From positions 3,038,001 to 3,102,000 of the forward strand of contig NW_015622547.1 in NCBI RefSeq assembly GCF_000835495.1: DNA of 64,000 nucleotides, given 5' to 3'. The translations under genes were made by a program, and so were the position numbers. The notes under the pieces are model-generated. The model saw nothing but the letters and a program-made list of their open reading frames with translations. It had not been told where the DNA came from and did no database searches. This stretch comes from Cladophialophora immunda. Taxonomy: Eukaryota; Ascomycota; Eurotiomycetes; Chaetothyriales; Herpotrichiellaceae. Of this stretch, positions 1 to 12,838 are shown one piece after another (position 1 is the stretch's first letter; every line of letters starts with the position of its first letter).

Positions 1-1649
1 AGGGATGTAGGCACTGATTCTTGAGAGACGGGAGGTTCTCTGTACAGAGTATTCTGGCAAAGGCCCATTGGGAGTGTGTATGCTCACAGCAAGACCTTTG
101 AAGCAGGGCATGGTGGCTGTCAGGAATTGGAAGGCCCCTTAAGTGAACGTCGATTCTCCGCTCTCTGCGCGCAGAGATGGCGGAGAACAAATCTCCGATA
201 TGATTCGTGAGAGAACAACTCGTGCTTTGCGAATGTTGAATCCAACTTTTCCCGAAAGACAGACACTACAATTACCACAGTGTCGGCGCCTTCGCCACTT
301 GAGATCTATGGTGCGTACAGCGAGCCGGGGGAATAGGAGGACTTGCCTGCTCCGCAGACTCGGCAAGGAACGGTGAGCTATCGGGCGAATGGCGCACGCG
401 ATGGAGGGGACGATGCTCAAATGAGTGGCAGGGCTGATTCGAACAAGGTGGAACAAGGCGTTGAACGCAGGTAACGAAAATGTCCGGATTGACAATGTGG
501 ATGAAGAGAGAAACGGCCAACTTAGTTTACTCTTGGGCCAAGTTTGTAGAGGCTCCCTCTGCCGCTGTGACTTCTTTGACGAGGCAGAACCGCCAAGATC
601 ATACCAAGCCTAATCCGGATAGACGCAGCCTGGTCAATCTGCGGAGAGACGAGGCTGCATCCGTTGACCATCTCCCGCGAGAGGTCACTACTGCACCGCT
701 AGAAGAACACAGGTGCAGCCCAGCGATCCTTCACGTTCAACTTAGGTGTTATATACCTGCTTAACTTTGCTGTCTGACCGGTAAACGTGCCGTGACTTTG
801 TGCAGCCATGTCTTCGTTGCATGCCAAAGCACCGTACACTGAGCAACCTGACATCAGTATGACATGGAATTTTATGTGCCCTTTTTTTATTTCACTTCCA
901 TAAAAAGAGTGCATTTCGCCCAAAGGTACGTACACAACATGTCGGAACCGAATTCCCAAAGGCTCGTGAAGTCTATATGCCCAACTATTTTGATATCCGT
1001 CGCAGGATGCAGAGCAATGCGAGCTCGTCTTTTCAGCGTCTCGATTCTTGAACATATGTGCAAATGGAGTGCTTATAAGCCTGGCAAACAGATCTGAGAC
1101 ATGCTGTCGAAGGGCCCAAAAGATGATCCTCATTATTTCCATACTCTATCGGGTCTTGGTGGATGAGACCTATCGAATGTTGCCGCATATCGTAGCGCCT
1201 CCTCTATTCTGCTCACGATATCCATGAACCACTCATCTCCCTGTCACTTAGCTTACCAAGCCGACCTTGACTGTTCACGATGCAGGGGATGGTACGAACT
1301 ATACCAACACCAAATTCGAGAGTGGTGTGAGGATGTCGACCTGTGGCCTCAACCCGCCAATCAGAAGGCTCCGACCGACTGATCGGAGAAATGAGGCGAT
1401 GACGTATCGCGTGCAAGGGTTTCGTTGACGCTCGTTTGCTATTGCCCCGCGATTAATTTCCTCGTGGCTTCATTTTCCAGGTGGCAGTTGAGGGGATCTT
1501 CAATCCAACAAAATTTCCCCCTCTGGCCAGCTTGTTGCATACTCAAGCTTGCTTCACAATTGCCTGTTGCTTCTTGTCGAGATATTCAGAGACCCGTTAA
1601 GCCATATCGTGTCTATTCAACCCTACAAACTGTTAAGCGTATCACAACC
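1..1649. other. intergenic region upstream of phosphoglucomutase
   Basis: No gene is supported here. Short open frames exist on both strands but show no family motif, codon bias or plausible splice extension. The last few hundred bases should contain the promoter and leader of the phosphoglucomutase gene. A 29-base segment at 483-511 resembles one at 10847-10875 (24 of 29 identical). Confidence 0.6.
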
Positions 1650-3428
<1,779 letters not shown>

Positions 3429-4602
3429 ATCATTTGCTATCGACATGAGGCAGTGATTTGCACACGCCGTCACATCATAGAAGATATCGGGTAGAGGAAT
3501 TACGTGCAAAAACAGTTGTCATCACCGACAGCGATGGCTCTTAAATGTCGAAGTAGTAGTCAATCATTGCAAATAGATCACAGCCGTCCGCGAACATTTC
3601 TTTGTGATTCTCCGAAGTCCAGCATTTGTAATATAAGTTTTTGGCGTCAAGGCGTGATATAGCTTCGCCCCCTATAAAAACTCAACAGGTCGCTGTTGGT
3701 CTGTTCCGATGGATGATGTGGCGGTCAGTCATGCACTTTGTGTGTCACTGAGCTACCACGCCCAAGGAACCCTTGGGACAGCCGCAAGGAATATTGGATG
3801 TGGTCTGGCAGGACACAACGATCTTATGGCTGTTCCTGTATCGAGGCACGCTGCCCTGGAAAGCACAATGATTGCTCAAATATATGCCAATTAGCAAGCC
3901 TCTCTCACTCAGGCGCTGTTCTAGCTCCACCAATTCTGTTCCTCCTCTTTCTGGGATGCTTGCTCCTTATCACCATCTGTAGAGGCTGAGAGATCGTTCG
4001 GAAGCAGGCACGGATTGCTGCATGGAACCAAGACACCGCCATGCTGTTTCGGAGAGGGTGACACAGCGCTGGTGGTCCATCTCATCCCACCAAAGATTGT
4101 CCGACCGGAAGCAACGTGGCTTGACAAGCGGAGGGCAGGATAGAGCGGTCGGATTAAGTTGTGTGAGACCTTGCCGGCGATTGGTTCGATACAGCCTTGC
4201 TCCGAGTTTCAGAGCCATCAGGGCGATGCAATGTAGTCAGCTTTCTGCGTATCCTTCCAGAATCGGGTTGAAGAAGACTGTGCCACTCACCTCCAAATGA
4301 CTCGCGGCGACTCGCATGTAGCTTTGCGAACAAAGTCCTGGCTCATGTGCATAGTCCCACGGCGACTATACTCTCAGATTGACTGCAGAAGCCACATAAT
4401 ATGCCCCCACCTGCACCACGGCAGCACAACATCTCTCCCACGCTGCACAACATGTCCATCGTTCTGGATAAAGAGATCAAACCCGTCGCCGAGCGTTTGT
4501 CATACAGGGAGTCCATCAGACGTCAAACAATGGCCTTCTTGGCGCTCTTCGGTGAATACATGGTCTGCACTGGGTACATCTAAATCTGCAATTTAAGAGG
4601 AA
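3429..4602. other. intergenic region
   Basis: About 1.2 kb between the phosphoglucomutase stop and the DUF1275 gene. Open frames around 3709-4600 lack recognisable domains and consistent splice structure. No RNA gene or repeat was recognised. Confidence 0.5.
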
Positions 4603-5637
4603 ATGAAGGCCTCAGTCGACCTTTATCAAAATCGAACCCTCGAGAGATTTCGGCGCCATCTGACAACAGGTGCGGAAGCGAGATGGTTGGTATGGAAAGA
4701 TTGACAAGAATGGCAGACGCTTCTCAAAGATATCTCTTCCAGGAACTTGACACCTCGTATATGAGCGTGGTTCTTGTCATCTGCTTCCTCATCTCAGGCC
4801 TTATTGACAGCGTGGCATTCAACACATGGAACTGTTTCGTCAACATGCAGACAGGTATATAGCCTCTGAGCCTTACCTCGAACAACTCTGGGGCAGCATC
4901 TTTGACGTCTCTCCTTAGGAAATACCGTCTTCGCCGCCCTTGGTCTCGGTGGCCAGCCGAAAGCCAGCCACAAGCAGCAATATTACAAGTCTCTGACGTC
5001 CATTGGGGCCTTCTGCCTGGGTGCGCTGTTCTTCAGTGCCCTGCATCGCTATCCTGCGGGAGCCAGCCAACAGTTATCGTCGCTGAGACGAGTGAATCTC
5101 ATCATATCCTTCTTTGTCCAGACAGTATTCATTGTCATCGCCGCAAGCTTGGTCTCCACGAACGAGGTGTCAAACCAACCATTCGTTGCTGGCACTTTTT
5201 CATCGGGAAACGACGAGATCCCGCCGTCGATGATCAACTTCCTGGATCTGTGTCCGATAGCCCTGATCTCGTTCCAGGCAGCAGGGCAAGTCACTCTGTC
5301 GAGACTACTCTCCGTGGTTGAACTGCCGACAATAGTCCTGAGTGCCTTGTACCATGATGTCTGCGCGGACCTATACACCATCCGAGATTCGTGGAGGAAG
5401 AGCTCCAGTCTTTGGGAGTTCTTTGTTGTGAGCCAGAGAAAGCAAGAGAGACGAGCAGCTTGCATCGCCGCCCTTTTTCTCGGAGGCATTACCGGTGGCG
5501 AGATGTACAAGTCATCGGCTGGCATGGGGGGAGCGCTATGGCTTGCTGCAGGCTTGAAGTTCGGTGTCCTCATCGGATGGTTCTTCTGGAGGGGACAAAA
5601 GGTGGGAGAGGGTGGCGGCGAACAACTACCGCGATGA
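4603..5637 (+). CDS. DUF1275 (YoaK/UPF0700-type) multipass membrane protein
   Basis: Predicted integral membrane protein of the DUF1275 family, whose biochemical role is unknown. Proposed exons 4603-4668, 4743-4854 and 4919-5637 give 298 residues. The family hallmark VNMQTGNTVFAALGLGGQP is reconstructed across the second intron, which has clean GTATAT..TTAG ends. The stretch LERFRRHLTT in exon 1 resembles the conserved segment preceding the first helix, so exon 1 is joined to ELDTSYMSVV. Hydrophobic segments follow: LVICFLISGLIDSVAF, LTSIGAFCLGALFF, LIISFFVQTVFIVIAASLV, the conserved ELPTIVLSALYHDV region, IAALFLGGITGG and a final helix near GLKFGVLIGWFFW, consistent with six to seven spans. 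The first intron has a weak donor (GTGCGG), so the N terminus is the least certain part. Confidence 0.75.
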
Positions 5638-6718
5638 ACGTGGAATCAAGACACCGAGCGAGGATGCCAGGACTCTACGTGTTGGGGAACCAGCCCAAGG
5701 ACACTTTGCGATCGAGGGGAGACTGGGTTGAGGATTTGCAGCGCTGATCAACAAGGGCATGAAGACGTGGTCAAAACTTACATCCGCGTTTCTCTTTTTC
5801 CTTCTGGGTCCGCATCTCTCAGAAGGATATACTCGGCGACGACAGCGTGGCGTGGACGATACCATGTCAAGGAGACAGCGATCGCTTTCGCTACCAACAA
5901 GCAGCCACCATTTGCCCTCAAGCGACCATTGGCGAGTGCCCCTCCGCACATGGTTGGAGATGGAGTCACTTTCAGAGCTATGTCCAATTGCGTCGAAGGT
6001 GTCAGGAGAGGACTGGGGAAGCCGTTTGTTTCAAGGTAAGGCTCTCCTCCTTACTCTCGGTTATCTGTTACATTGGGGTGTCTCACCAGGAGAAACTTCC
6101 TTCAGAGTCCATGAAGAATAGGTCAAGCTTTCGCTAAGGTGCCCACGAATGCTTGAATACTTCAATTTCCACGCCCTTTATTGCTCATCGGTGAACACGC
6201 CACATTACCGAGCAACTTAGCATGATCTCCAGTTCATGGGGCCGTTAGACTGGTACCCAGATCCCAAACTTCGCGTCTACTTCTTCTATCCCTGTCCAGA
6301 CAGCACTCAACCTTGCCCGACCTTACCCTTTACAAATCTATACGAACAGCATCCATGCAGCTGGTGGGCCACTCCACGACTTCAACTGATCCTCTCAATT
6401 CCATCTGTTAGTCGCCATAACCTCCTGCCTTAGGAGAATGCATTCTCTGATGCGCAGGACCGTGAACCTCGTCGCGGCGGTTTCAAGCATCGGCCGGGAG
6501 TATTTTCTGTGCGGCCTGATGCTCTTTATAATGGTTTGTGAAAGCTCTTTCGTTTCTCCCACCTCCAGCAAAGTTGTTTTCCGTTGCATCCATTCTTTCT
6601 TTTCCTTTTCCCCTCGGACCGAGTCCTTCCCTTACCCCAGGCTGGGCCTGTCACTCGTTATCTTTTCCCAGCAAGCCGCCACGCCACCACAAAACATCCT
6701 TTACCGTAAATCTAAAGC
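5638..6718. other. intergenic region / promoter of secreted protein gene
   Basis: About 1.1 kb with no supportable gene. The 3' half (about 6540-6718) is pyrimidine-rich, as is common in fungal promoters and leaders. A TTTATAATGG element near 6527-6536 could be a TATA-like site for the downstream gene, about 185 bases from its ATG. Confidence 0.4.
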
Positions 6719-8584
6719 ATGGCTGGCTGTTCGGTCGCCCTGGTGGCCTTTTCATTCCTTGCTGCGGTGACCCATGCAGCTCCTCGAGGGACTACTGTTT
6801 TCTTTGGCAACACTACCACCCCTGCAGTTGCAGCGTCGACCACGACCTCATCGGTTACGGTCAAAAATACAACGACGGCAGCAAATACTACAACCTTGGA
6901 TCCCAATGCGGTCGATTGCCAACTGCAGCTTCCAGCAAATGCCCTCACAGCTGCGGGGCTTTCGAGTCCATGGCAGCTACTGGCTCCATGTTCTCAGTCT
7001 GTCGGTAGCCAACAAGCATTCGCTGAAGCTGCCGTTATCGACCCCTCTGGACAACTATCAGTCTACCATCCACTGATCATTGATCAAGGCAAAACGCCTC
7101 AAGTGGCTCCGGTTGTTCCTAGCATTGCCGCGGGATCGCAGGTGATCCTGTTTTTTGGCTTCAATGGTAACACGCTGACGCTTGTCGACGCAAATGGACA
7201 AGACAGCGACTCATCCCCGACGCTACAAAACTTGAAATGCGCCAATGGTCTTCCCGGCGCCCAAGGAGATGTGTTTGGTCAAGTCAGCTGGTGCAACACC
7301 GTGGCTTTCTGGGATGCTGCCAATGCTGCGGTGGCGGCTGGGAAGCTGACTGTTCCACCCTTGGGCACTGACAACAACGGCAATCAGTGTCTGTCGAGCC
7401 GTTCATTTGAGATTGTCGATCAGGACCAGTCTGACAATTTACCCACCAAGTATCTCCTCCTGGCCGATGGCAGTACCGTTCAGTTCACTGCTGCAAACGT
7501 CGCCAAATTTCCCACGGCCACCGAAATTGACAATGCTTCGGACGAGGCTCTGATTGCAGACTTTGTGGATCCGGTGATTGGTTGCACGCCTTTCAAGATC
7601 CCTAGCATCGACGACCCTGGTGCAATGGTCTCTTCCATGGCATCCCAAGAACTTCAAGCTCTACTTCAGCAGCAGGAGCCAATTGCCCTTGCTCCTCTCA
7701 ACGACCCCGATTGTCTCCTCACTTCGAACGGCGAGATGAGCACTGCAAAGACCAACGCTTACCGTCTGGGTGTCAACATGCCACTTCTGGGCAATGGTGC
7801 CCAAACGGACAATGGCTCGCCAACAGACTACTGCAACAACCTGATTGCTATCCAGCCTCCATTCCTGGCCGGATTTCAGACCGCGCTAACAAACGCCCAG
7901 ACTGCGGATCCTACAGTCGGCACGAATCTCTTCACCTTCCTGGCCAACCGGTTCCTTCAGTCTCTCACCAACCTCAACTGCCCCAACAAAAACGTCCCCG
8001 TCTCCTGCACGCTCGACGACAATGGTGTGGCGACCGCATGCAGCATCACCGTGACTGGCAGCACTGGGAACGGCACGACGATCAGCAAAGGAGCAGGCGG
8101 CAGCTCCGTCGGCTCGACGGCAACCGATCTCGCCCCGACCTCTGCTTTCACCATGACAGCCGTCCCCACGCACCATATCCACAGCCACGGCTTTGGCGGC
8201 AAAACCATAGCGTCGAATCCTCACACCTTTACCGGCACGGCAACTACAGTAGCTTCACCCACGACGTCTGTGGCTGCTGGTGCCGGAAACCCATCATCAG
8301 CACCCGTAGACCAAAACTTAGGAAACGGAGGGGCGACTATCTCGACGACGCCAACCGTCCCTGTTCAGGTTGGTGGTGGTGGTGGCGGCGACTCGACCTT
8401 GTCGACCTCCACCGCACCGCCGAATCTAGGCACAGGTGCGAGCGCGACTCTTCCGCCTCCCCTGACCCAGTTCACAACCGTGCCCACGTCGGCGGTGGCG
8501 GCGGCAGTGTGCTCGAGTACAGCAACGGCGAGCCTACAGCACTGTTGGTCTTTGGCAGGGTGGCAATTGTGCAAACTTGCCTGA
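6719..8584 (+). CDS. large secreted Ser/Thr-rich protein, function unknown
   Basis: A single-exon gene for 621 residues. Residues 1-20 form a clear signal peptide (hydrophobic VALVAFSFLAAV, likely cleavage after VTHA). A Thr-rich linker follows (about 25-60), then a roughly 400-residue cysteine-containing domain (paired Cys in DCQLQLP, LAPCSQS, NLKCANG, SWCNTV, NQCLSS, VIGCTPF, DPDCLL, DYCNNL, LNCPNK, VSCTLD, ATACSI). The C-terminal 150 residues are low-complexity Ser/Thr/Gly/Ala, including a Gly run encoded by GGT/GGC repeats. This layout resembles fungal cell-wall or GPI-type secreted proteins. The extreme C terminus (ending LAGWQLCKLA) is only weakly hydrophobic, so a GPI signal is not convincing, and a missed intron at the 3' end is possible. 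I do not recognise an enzymatic family. Confidence 0.8.
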   Translation: MAGCSVALVAFSFLAAVTHAAPRGTTVFFGNTTTPAVAASTTTSSVTVKNTTTAANTTTLDPNAVDCQLQLPANALTAAGLSSPWQLLAPCSQSVGSQQAFAEAAVIDPSGQLSVYHPLIIDQGKTPQVAPVVPSIAAGSQVILFFGFNGNTLTLVDANGQDSDSSPTLQNLKCANGLPGAQGDVFGQVSWCNTVAFWDAANAAVAAGKLTVPPLGTDNNGNQCLSSRSFEIVDQDQSDNLPTKYLLLADGSTVQFTAANVAKFPTATEIDNASDEALIADFVDPVIGCTPFKIPSIDDPGAMVSSMASQELQALLQQQEPIALAPLNDPDCLLTSNGEMSTAKTNAYRLGVNMPLLGNGAQTDNGSPTDYCNNLIAIQPPFLAGFQTALTNAQTADPTVGTNLFTFLANRFLQSLTNLNCPNKNVPVSCTLDDNGVATACSITVTGSTGNGTTISKGAGGSSVGSTATDLAPTSAFTMTAVPTHHIHSHGFGGKTIASNPHTFTGTATTVASPTTSVAAGAGNPSSAPVDQNLGNGGATISTTPTVPVQVGGGGGGDSTLSTSTAPPNLGTGASATLPPPLTQFTTVPTSAVAAAVCSSTATASLQHCWSLAGWQLCKLA

Positions 8585-8834
8585 GGAACAACCCTGCAAA
8601 ATGCATGTGCAACTCTGCTCCTCCAAGCAAACTGAAAATCGGACAGCAAGGTCAAAGCGTCGAGCATTGTGTATGATTATTGATTGTAGTGATGCAGCTT
8701 CTCTCGGCCTTTTTGGGTCATGCTTCTTCGAACCCTATGTATTTATATATACTATCTGACCGGTCGAGGAAAAAGTACTCCTGTTACAGGACAGGTGTGT
8801 GTGCTAATAATGTCCCTTGATCCAATTCATTTTT

Positions 8835-10316
8835 TTAAGCGTCCGAGGGACTCTTAAACAGCCGCCCACCCTTCCACACATGCGTGATATTCTCCGGCTT
8901 TTTGAACAAGTCCATATCCTTCAAAGGGTTCGCGCCCAAGGCGATCAGATCGGCATCGTACCCGACTTCGATCCTGCCACTCTTGGGCGCCATGCCCAGG
9001 GCGCCGAGCACTTCGGGCCCCATGGCCGTCGCGGCTTCAATGGCCTCCAGGGGCTCCATGCCGCCATCGCTGACCGCGTAGGCGAGTTCACCCCCACTCT
9101 GACCGTGCGCCAGCGGGTGCGTCGCGGGCGCGCTGATGCCCAGGTCGGTGCCCAAGGCGATCTTGACGCCGGACTTGACGGCCAGGCGGTACGCGGCGCG
9201 GTGGTGCCGCGCCGTCTCCAGCATCTTGCGGTACGACTCGGGCGACATGAGCTCCGGGTGGTCCACGCCGACCTTCACAATCGTCCGCGTCGGCACGTAC
9301 ACGGCCCCTTGCTTCTTTATGAGCTCGACGCATTCCTCGTCCATGTACGTCCCGTGCTCGATGCTGTGGACACCCGCGCGTAACGCGGCCATGATCCCGT
9401 CCTTGCCGTGGCAGTGTGCGCCCACGACCCGCCCCGCACGCTGGGCCTCTTCCACAATCACCTTCAACTCGTCGAGCGAGAATTGTTGGCGCAGCGGGTC
9501 GTCGGCTATGCTCAGCACGCCGCCACTCGCGAACACCTTGATGCACGTGGCGCCTCGGCGGACCAGGAGCCGCACGGCGCGTCGACACTCGTCAACCCCG
9601 TCGGCGATAATCATCGGTCCCGTACCCGGGGCGAGCGCGTTCGCCTGGGTGTCCCTCACTCCAAAGAGGGAGGTGACAAAGCCCCAGGGCAGGTCAAACA
9701 CGTCCCCGTGGCCCGCGGTCTGGGATATCGCGGCGCCCGACGAGTAGATGTTTGGCCCGACGAGCGTGCCTTCTTCGATCGCCTTGGAGACTTCGAGACC
9801 GTAGCCGGCCAGCTCGCGCACCGAGGTGAACCCGCTCATCAGGATGTCATGCACATTCCGGGCAATCCTGGCGCCGGCCAGAGCCGTCGACTGCGTGGCG
9901 ATCTCGAAGAAGTTGAACGTCTTGCTGCCCAGCAGATGGATGTGACAGTCCCACAGCCCAGGCATCAGGACTGGGACGGTCGTAGTCGGAAGGTTTTTGA
10001 ATGGTGGGGGCACCGACGCCGTGGGTTGGATCGAGGTTATCGTCCCGTCTTGAAGGATGACCGACATGTTGTGCTGGGGCTTGCCACGTCCAGGAATGAG
10101 GAGCGAGGTGTTGATTAAGTGTGTTGTTCCGGTGGCTGTGAGTGGCGGCGGTATGGAACCATGGCCGGAGGTGGGATGTGATGGGGGTCCTGGCAGTTCT
10201 TCGCCTGTCCCGCTCGAGGCGCCATTGTTTGCATGACCGCTGGTTTGTGATAAAGTGGGAGCGGCAGCGGGTTGAGGAATCCAAGTTGTCCCAGGTATTG
10301 GCTTGCGGCGAGTCAT
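8835..10316 (-). CDS. metal-dependent amidohydrolase (imidazolonepropionase/prolidase-like subfamily)
   Basis: 493-residue protein of the amidohydrolase superfamily, which hydrolyses amide or cyclic amide bonds with a one- or two-metal centre in a TIM barrel. The metal ligands expected for the family are present: HIH at residues 125-127 in MPGLWDCHIHLLG, the Lys of ATCIKVFASGG (candidate carboxylated lysine), His of VGAHCHGKDG, His of HSIEHGTYMDEE and Asp of LGTDLG. A small beta-sandwich formed by N- and C-terminal parts (LINTSLLIPGRG; YDADLIALGANPL) frames the barrel, as in this subfamily. An extra N-terminal stretch of about 60 residues rich in Pro/Ser/Gly precedes the core and has no signal peptide. 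The subfamily includes fungal ochratoxin-hydrolysing amidases and bacterial Xaa-Pro dipeptidases; the substrate here cannot be assigned. Confidence 0.9.
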   Translation of the reverse strand: MTRRKPIPGTTWIPQPAAAPTLSQTSGHANNGASSGTGEELPGPPSHPTSGHGSIPPPLTATGTTHLINTSLLIPGRGKPQHNMSVILQDGTITSIQPTASVPPPFKNLPTTTVPVLMPGLWDCHIHLLGSKTFNFFEIATQSTALAGARIARNVHDILMSGFTSVRELAGYGLEVSKAIEEGTLVGPNIYSSGAAISQTAGHGDVFDLPWGFVTSLFGVRDTQANALAPGTGPMIIADGVDECRRAVRLLVRRGATCIKVFASGGVLSIADDPLRQQFSLDELKVIVEEAQRAGRVVGAHCHGKDGIMAALRAGVHSIEHGTYMDEECVELIKKQGAVYVPTRTIVKVGVDHPELMSPESYRKMLETARHHRAAYRLAVKSGVKIALGTDLGISAPATHPLAHGQSGGELAYAVSDGGMEPLEAIEAATAMGPEVLGALGMAPKSGRIEVGYDADLIALGANPLKDMDLFKKPENITHVWKGGRLFKSPSDA

Positions 10317-11539
10317 GATGCTCGGAAGCCTGGGGGGAGAGAACGTCCGTCGCTTGTATTCAAACTCGGATGTGACTGCAAATGTGTATGACTGTCATGC
10401 AAATTTGCCAGTCAAGCTGCCTGACTCCAGATCAAGTCTTCCTCTTCGTACAAATGGCCGGTGCGTTTGATCTCACCGCCGTCGCCCAAGTGCCACGGCA
10501 ACCAATCTAACGTATTGAAACGTCGACGAGACAACAATGGCAGGCGTGCAAACGTAGAGGATACGCTGGCTCACGTTCATGAGATGGTGTAGGGTCAATA
10601 GCTTTTTCAATGGTCGCTAAGCATTCAGTTCTGGAGTGTATGTGGTCCAAGCACAAGAGCTTGGTCGTCGAGGTGGCGTTGAATCCAATGAGATGAGATA
10701 AGCTCGGATTGGGACTAGCCTGTAAATTAGTCAGATGTTAAGTAATTGTGTTCGCTAGGCAGACCGTCATTGGCTGTGCCGCTGGATCGTTATTCCGTTC
10801 CGTTGTCACCAACAATGCTCCTGTCTCTCGGTGTTCAAAATGCCTGTTCGGATTGACAGTATTTATGAAGAGAGATATCACATCAATCCCACGTCTCAAA
10901 AGCTGACTGACTGACCCACTGCATACAAACACCAATGTACGAAGCAGAAATACATCAGCGCTGCCTGCCCCCGTCTCACCCTACCTCCGGCACATTCTGG
11001 CACATCGCATGACTAAAAACGCCTCCTCTTACTGAGTTCATCAACGTTTTGATGCATTCGAGGTTCAGATCTGCTGGATCCATTCGAGGGAAGCAGTGGA
11101 GGCCGTACTCCTACTAGTTCTGGGACGTTGTCATTGATGGACGAAATTTGAATACCGAGCCTTATGGCAAATACGAAAGTCGGTTAGGATGAGATCTTCT
11201 ATACGAGTCACGGTTAGTCCTGCTTCCATCTCTAACCAAATATAGCTGTGTCACCACAACAGCCTGTCCGGCTATACAACGCTACGATTTGAACAACTCA
11301 GTCACCGAGGCAGCAGGGCAGCTTCGGCATGACTATATCTCCGTGTCCGCTTCGTTCGCAAGGCGGAGGCTGCACGACGTTTCTAACCGGTCCAATGTCG
11401 CTGTCTCTGGTCCTATTGCATGATGGGAATGTCAGGGACCTCTCCACCGATTGAGAGGCCGATTCCTATATAAAAAGCAGGTAGGCTTCGAAATGGAGAA
11501 CGATCCAGGTCAGGAAAATATCTTCACGGAAATTCCATC
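10317..11539. other. divergent intergenic region between amidohydrolase and lipase
   Basis: 1.2 kb between two outward-facing genes, expected to hold both promoters. A strong TATA element for the lipase is annotated separately. Positions 10847-10875 resemble 483-511 (24 of 29 bases). No gene is supported inside. Confidence 0.5.
11467..11476 (+). promoter_or_regulatory. TATA box of the lipase gene
   Basis: The sequence TATATAAAAA lies 64 bases upstream of the lipase ATG, a spacing typical of fungal TATA promoters with a short leader. It suggests an inducible promoter. Confidence 0.6.
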
Positions 11540-12838
11540 ATGCGTCGCATACTTGATTCATTTACTTATGCGCTTCTGTTCAGTCTTTCAACAGCTCTTC
11601 CAGCTACATCACCTGCGATTGCTGCTCGGAGCGGTCTGGTCGCCTCGTTTCCGCTGCCTCCTTCACAAGATTCGTTCTACACTGCTCCTACTGGCTATGA
11701 GTCCGCTGCACCGGGAACCATCTTGCGGTTGCGCGAAGCAGTTGGCAATCTGACGTCGATTTACAATGCCAGTTCAGCCGCATACAATATCCTCTATCGC
11801 ACCACCGATGCACAATATCAGCCAGCATGGGCAGTCACGACTTTGTTTGTGCCTTCTCACCCCAGCAGCGATGCCCTCCTGTCTTACCAAATTCCCTACA
11901 ACACTGCCGACGTCGACCACAGTCCCAGTTATGTGCTTGGGTCCGAATTAGCCACAGGTCTAATTCTTTCGGATATCAACTCTGCACTCAACCATGGTTG
12001 GTTCGTCAATGTACCTGATTTCGAAGGCCCCTCGGCGTCATTTGGATCAGGAGTTGCAGAAGGCCATGCCACGCTTGACTCGGTTCGCGCTGTACTGTCT
12101 GCAGGGTTTGGTCTCTCTTCCGATGCACGATATGCTATGTGGGGTTACTCGGGAGGATCAATCGCCAGTGAATGGGCTGCAGAACTTCAGGTTCAATATG
12201 CTCCAGAACTCAACTTCAGCGGTGTTGCACTGGGTGGTCTGGTCCCGAACGGAACAACCATCCTACACACCATCGATGGGACGCCAGCAGCAGGATTGAT
12301 CCCTTCGTTTCTCATCGGCGTAATGAAACAATACCCGGCGGCGTACCATTACTTGGTCAGCAATCTGAAAGCCTCTGGACCTTACAACGCGACGGGCTTC
12401 TTGGCAGTTCAAAACATGTCGTATCTAGAGGCAGCAGTCGCCTTCATGAACCAGAGCGTCCTGAATGACTACTTTATCAACGGCACTTCTTTGATCCAGC
12501 AGCCTATAATCCAGAGGGTCTTCGACGTTGACGGGCTGATGGGCTATCATGGTGTCCCGCAGATGCCAACGTTCATGTACAAGGCGACGCACGACGAGTA
12601 CAGCCCCGTGGGTGACACCGACTCGCTCGTGGCAAGATACTGCAACGCTGGCGCAAATATCTTGTATCAGAGGAACAGAGCAGGCAACCACCTGGACGAA
12701 GAAACAAATGGAGATGCACGGGCATTCGACTGGTTGAATGCAGCATTGAATGGGACGCTCATGATGCAACGAGGATGCACGATTCAGAATGTGACAGTCG
12801 ACATCAGCTCGCACGCGCCATTTACCCTTCCGCCTTGA
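11540..12838 (+). CDS. secretory lipase (LIP family, PF03583-type)
   Basis: 432-residue, single-exon, secreted alpha/beta-hydrolase that should hydrolyse triacylglycerols or other esters outside the cell. A signal peptide occupies about residues 1-20 (LLFSLSTALP). The conserved domain shows the nucleophile elbow GYSGG with Ser204, the acid in YKATHDEYSPV (Asp352) and the catalytic His in RAGNHLDE (His384), in the order and spacing of Candida/Aspergillus LIP-type secretory lipases. Several N-glycosylation sequons (NLTS, NASS, NFSG, NGTT, NATG, NMSY, NQSV, NGTS, NGTL, NVTV) agree with secretion. The ATG lies downstream of a good TATA box. No truncation is seen. Confidence 0.93.
   Translation: MRRILDSFTYALLFSLSTALPATSPAIAARSGLVASFPLPPSQDSFYTAPTGYESAAPGTILRLREAVGNLTSIYNASSAAYNILYRTTDAQYQPAWAVTTLFVPSHPSSDALLSYQIPYNTADVDHSPSYVLGSELATGLILSDINSALNHGWFVNVPDFEGPSASFGSGVAEGHATLDSVRAVLSAGFGLSSDARYAMWGYSGGSIASEWAAELQVQYAPELNFSGVALGGLVPNGTTILHTIDGTPAAGLIPSFLIGVMKQYPAAYHYLVSNLKASGPYNATGFLAVQNMSYLEAAVAFMNQSVLNDYFINGTSLIQQPIIQRVFDVDGLMGYHGVPQMPTFMYKATHDEYSPVGDTDSLVARYCNAGANILYQRNRAGNHLDEETNGDARAFDWLNAALNGTLMMQRGCTIQNVTVDISSHAPFTLPP

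Noticed and set aside
4150..4200. tRNA-like GGTTCGAT segment
   Set aside because: T-loop-like string only; flanking bases do not form the T stem, anticodon or acceptor stems.
7711..8676. 321-codon plus-strand frame overlapping the secreted protein gene
   Set aside because: Arg/His/Gln-rich shadow of the Ser/Thr-rich coding frame; no start context or domain.
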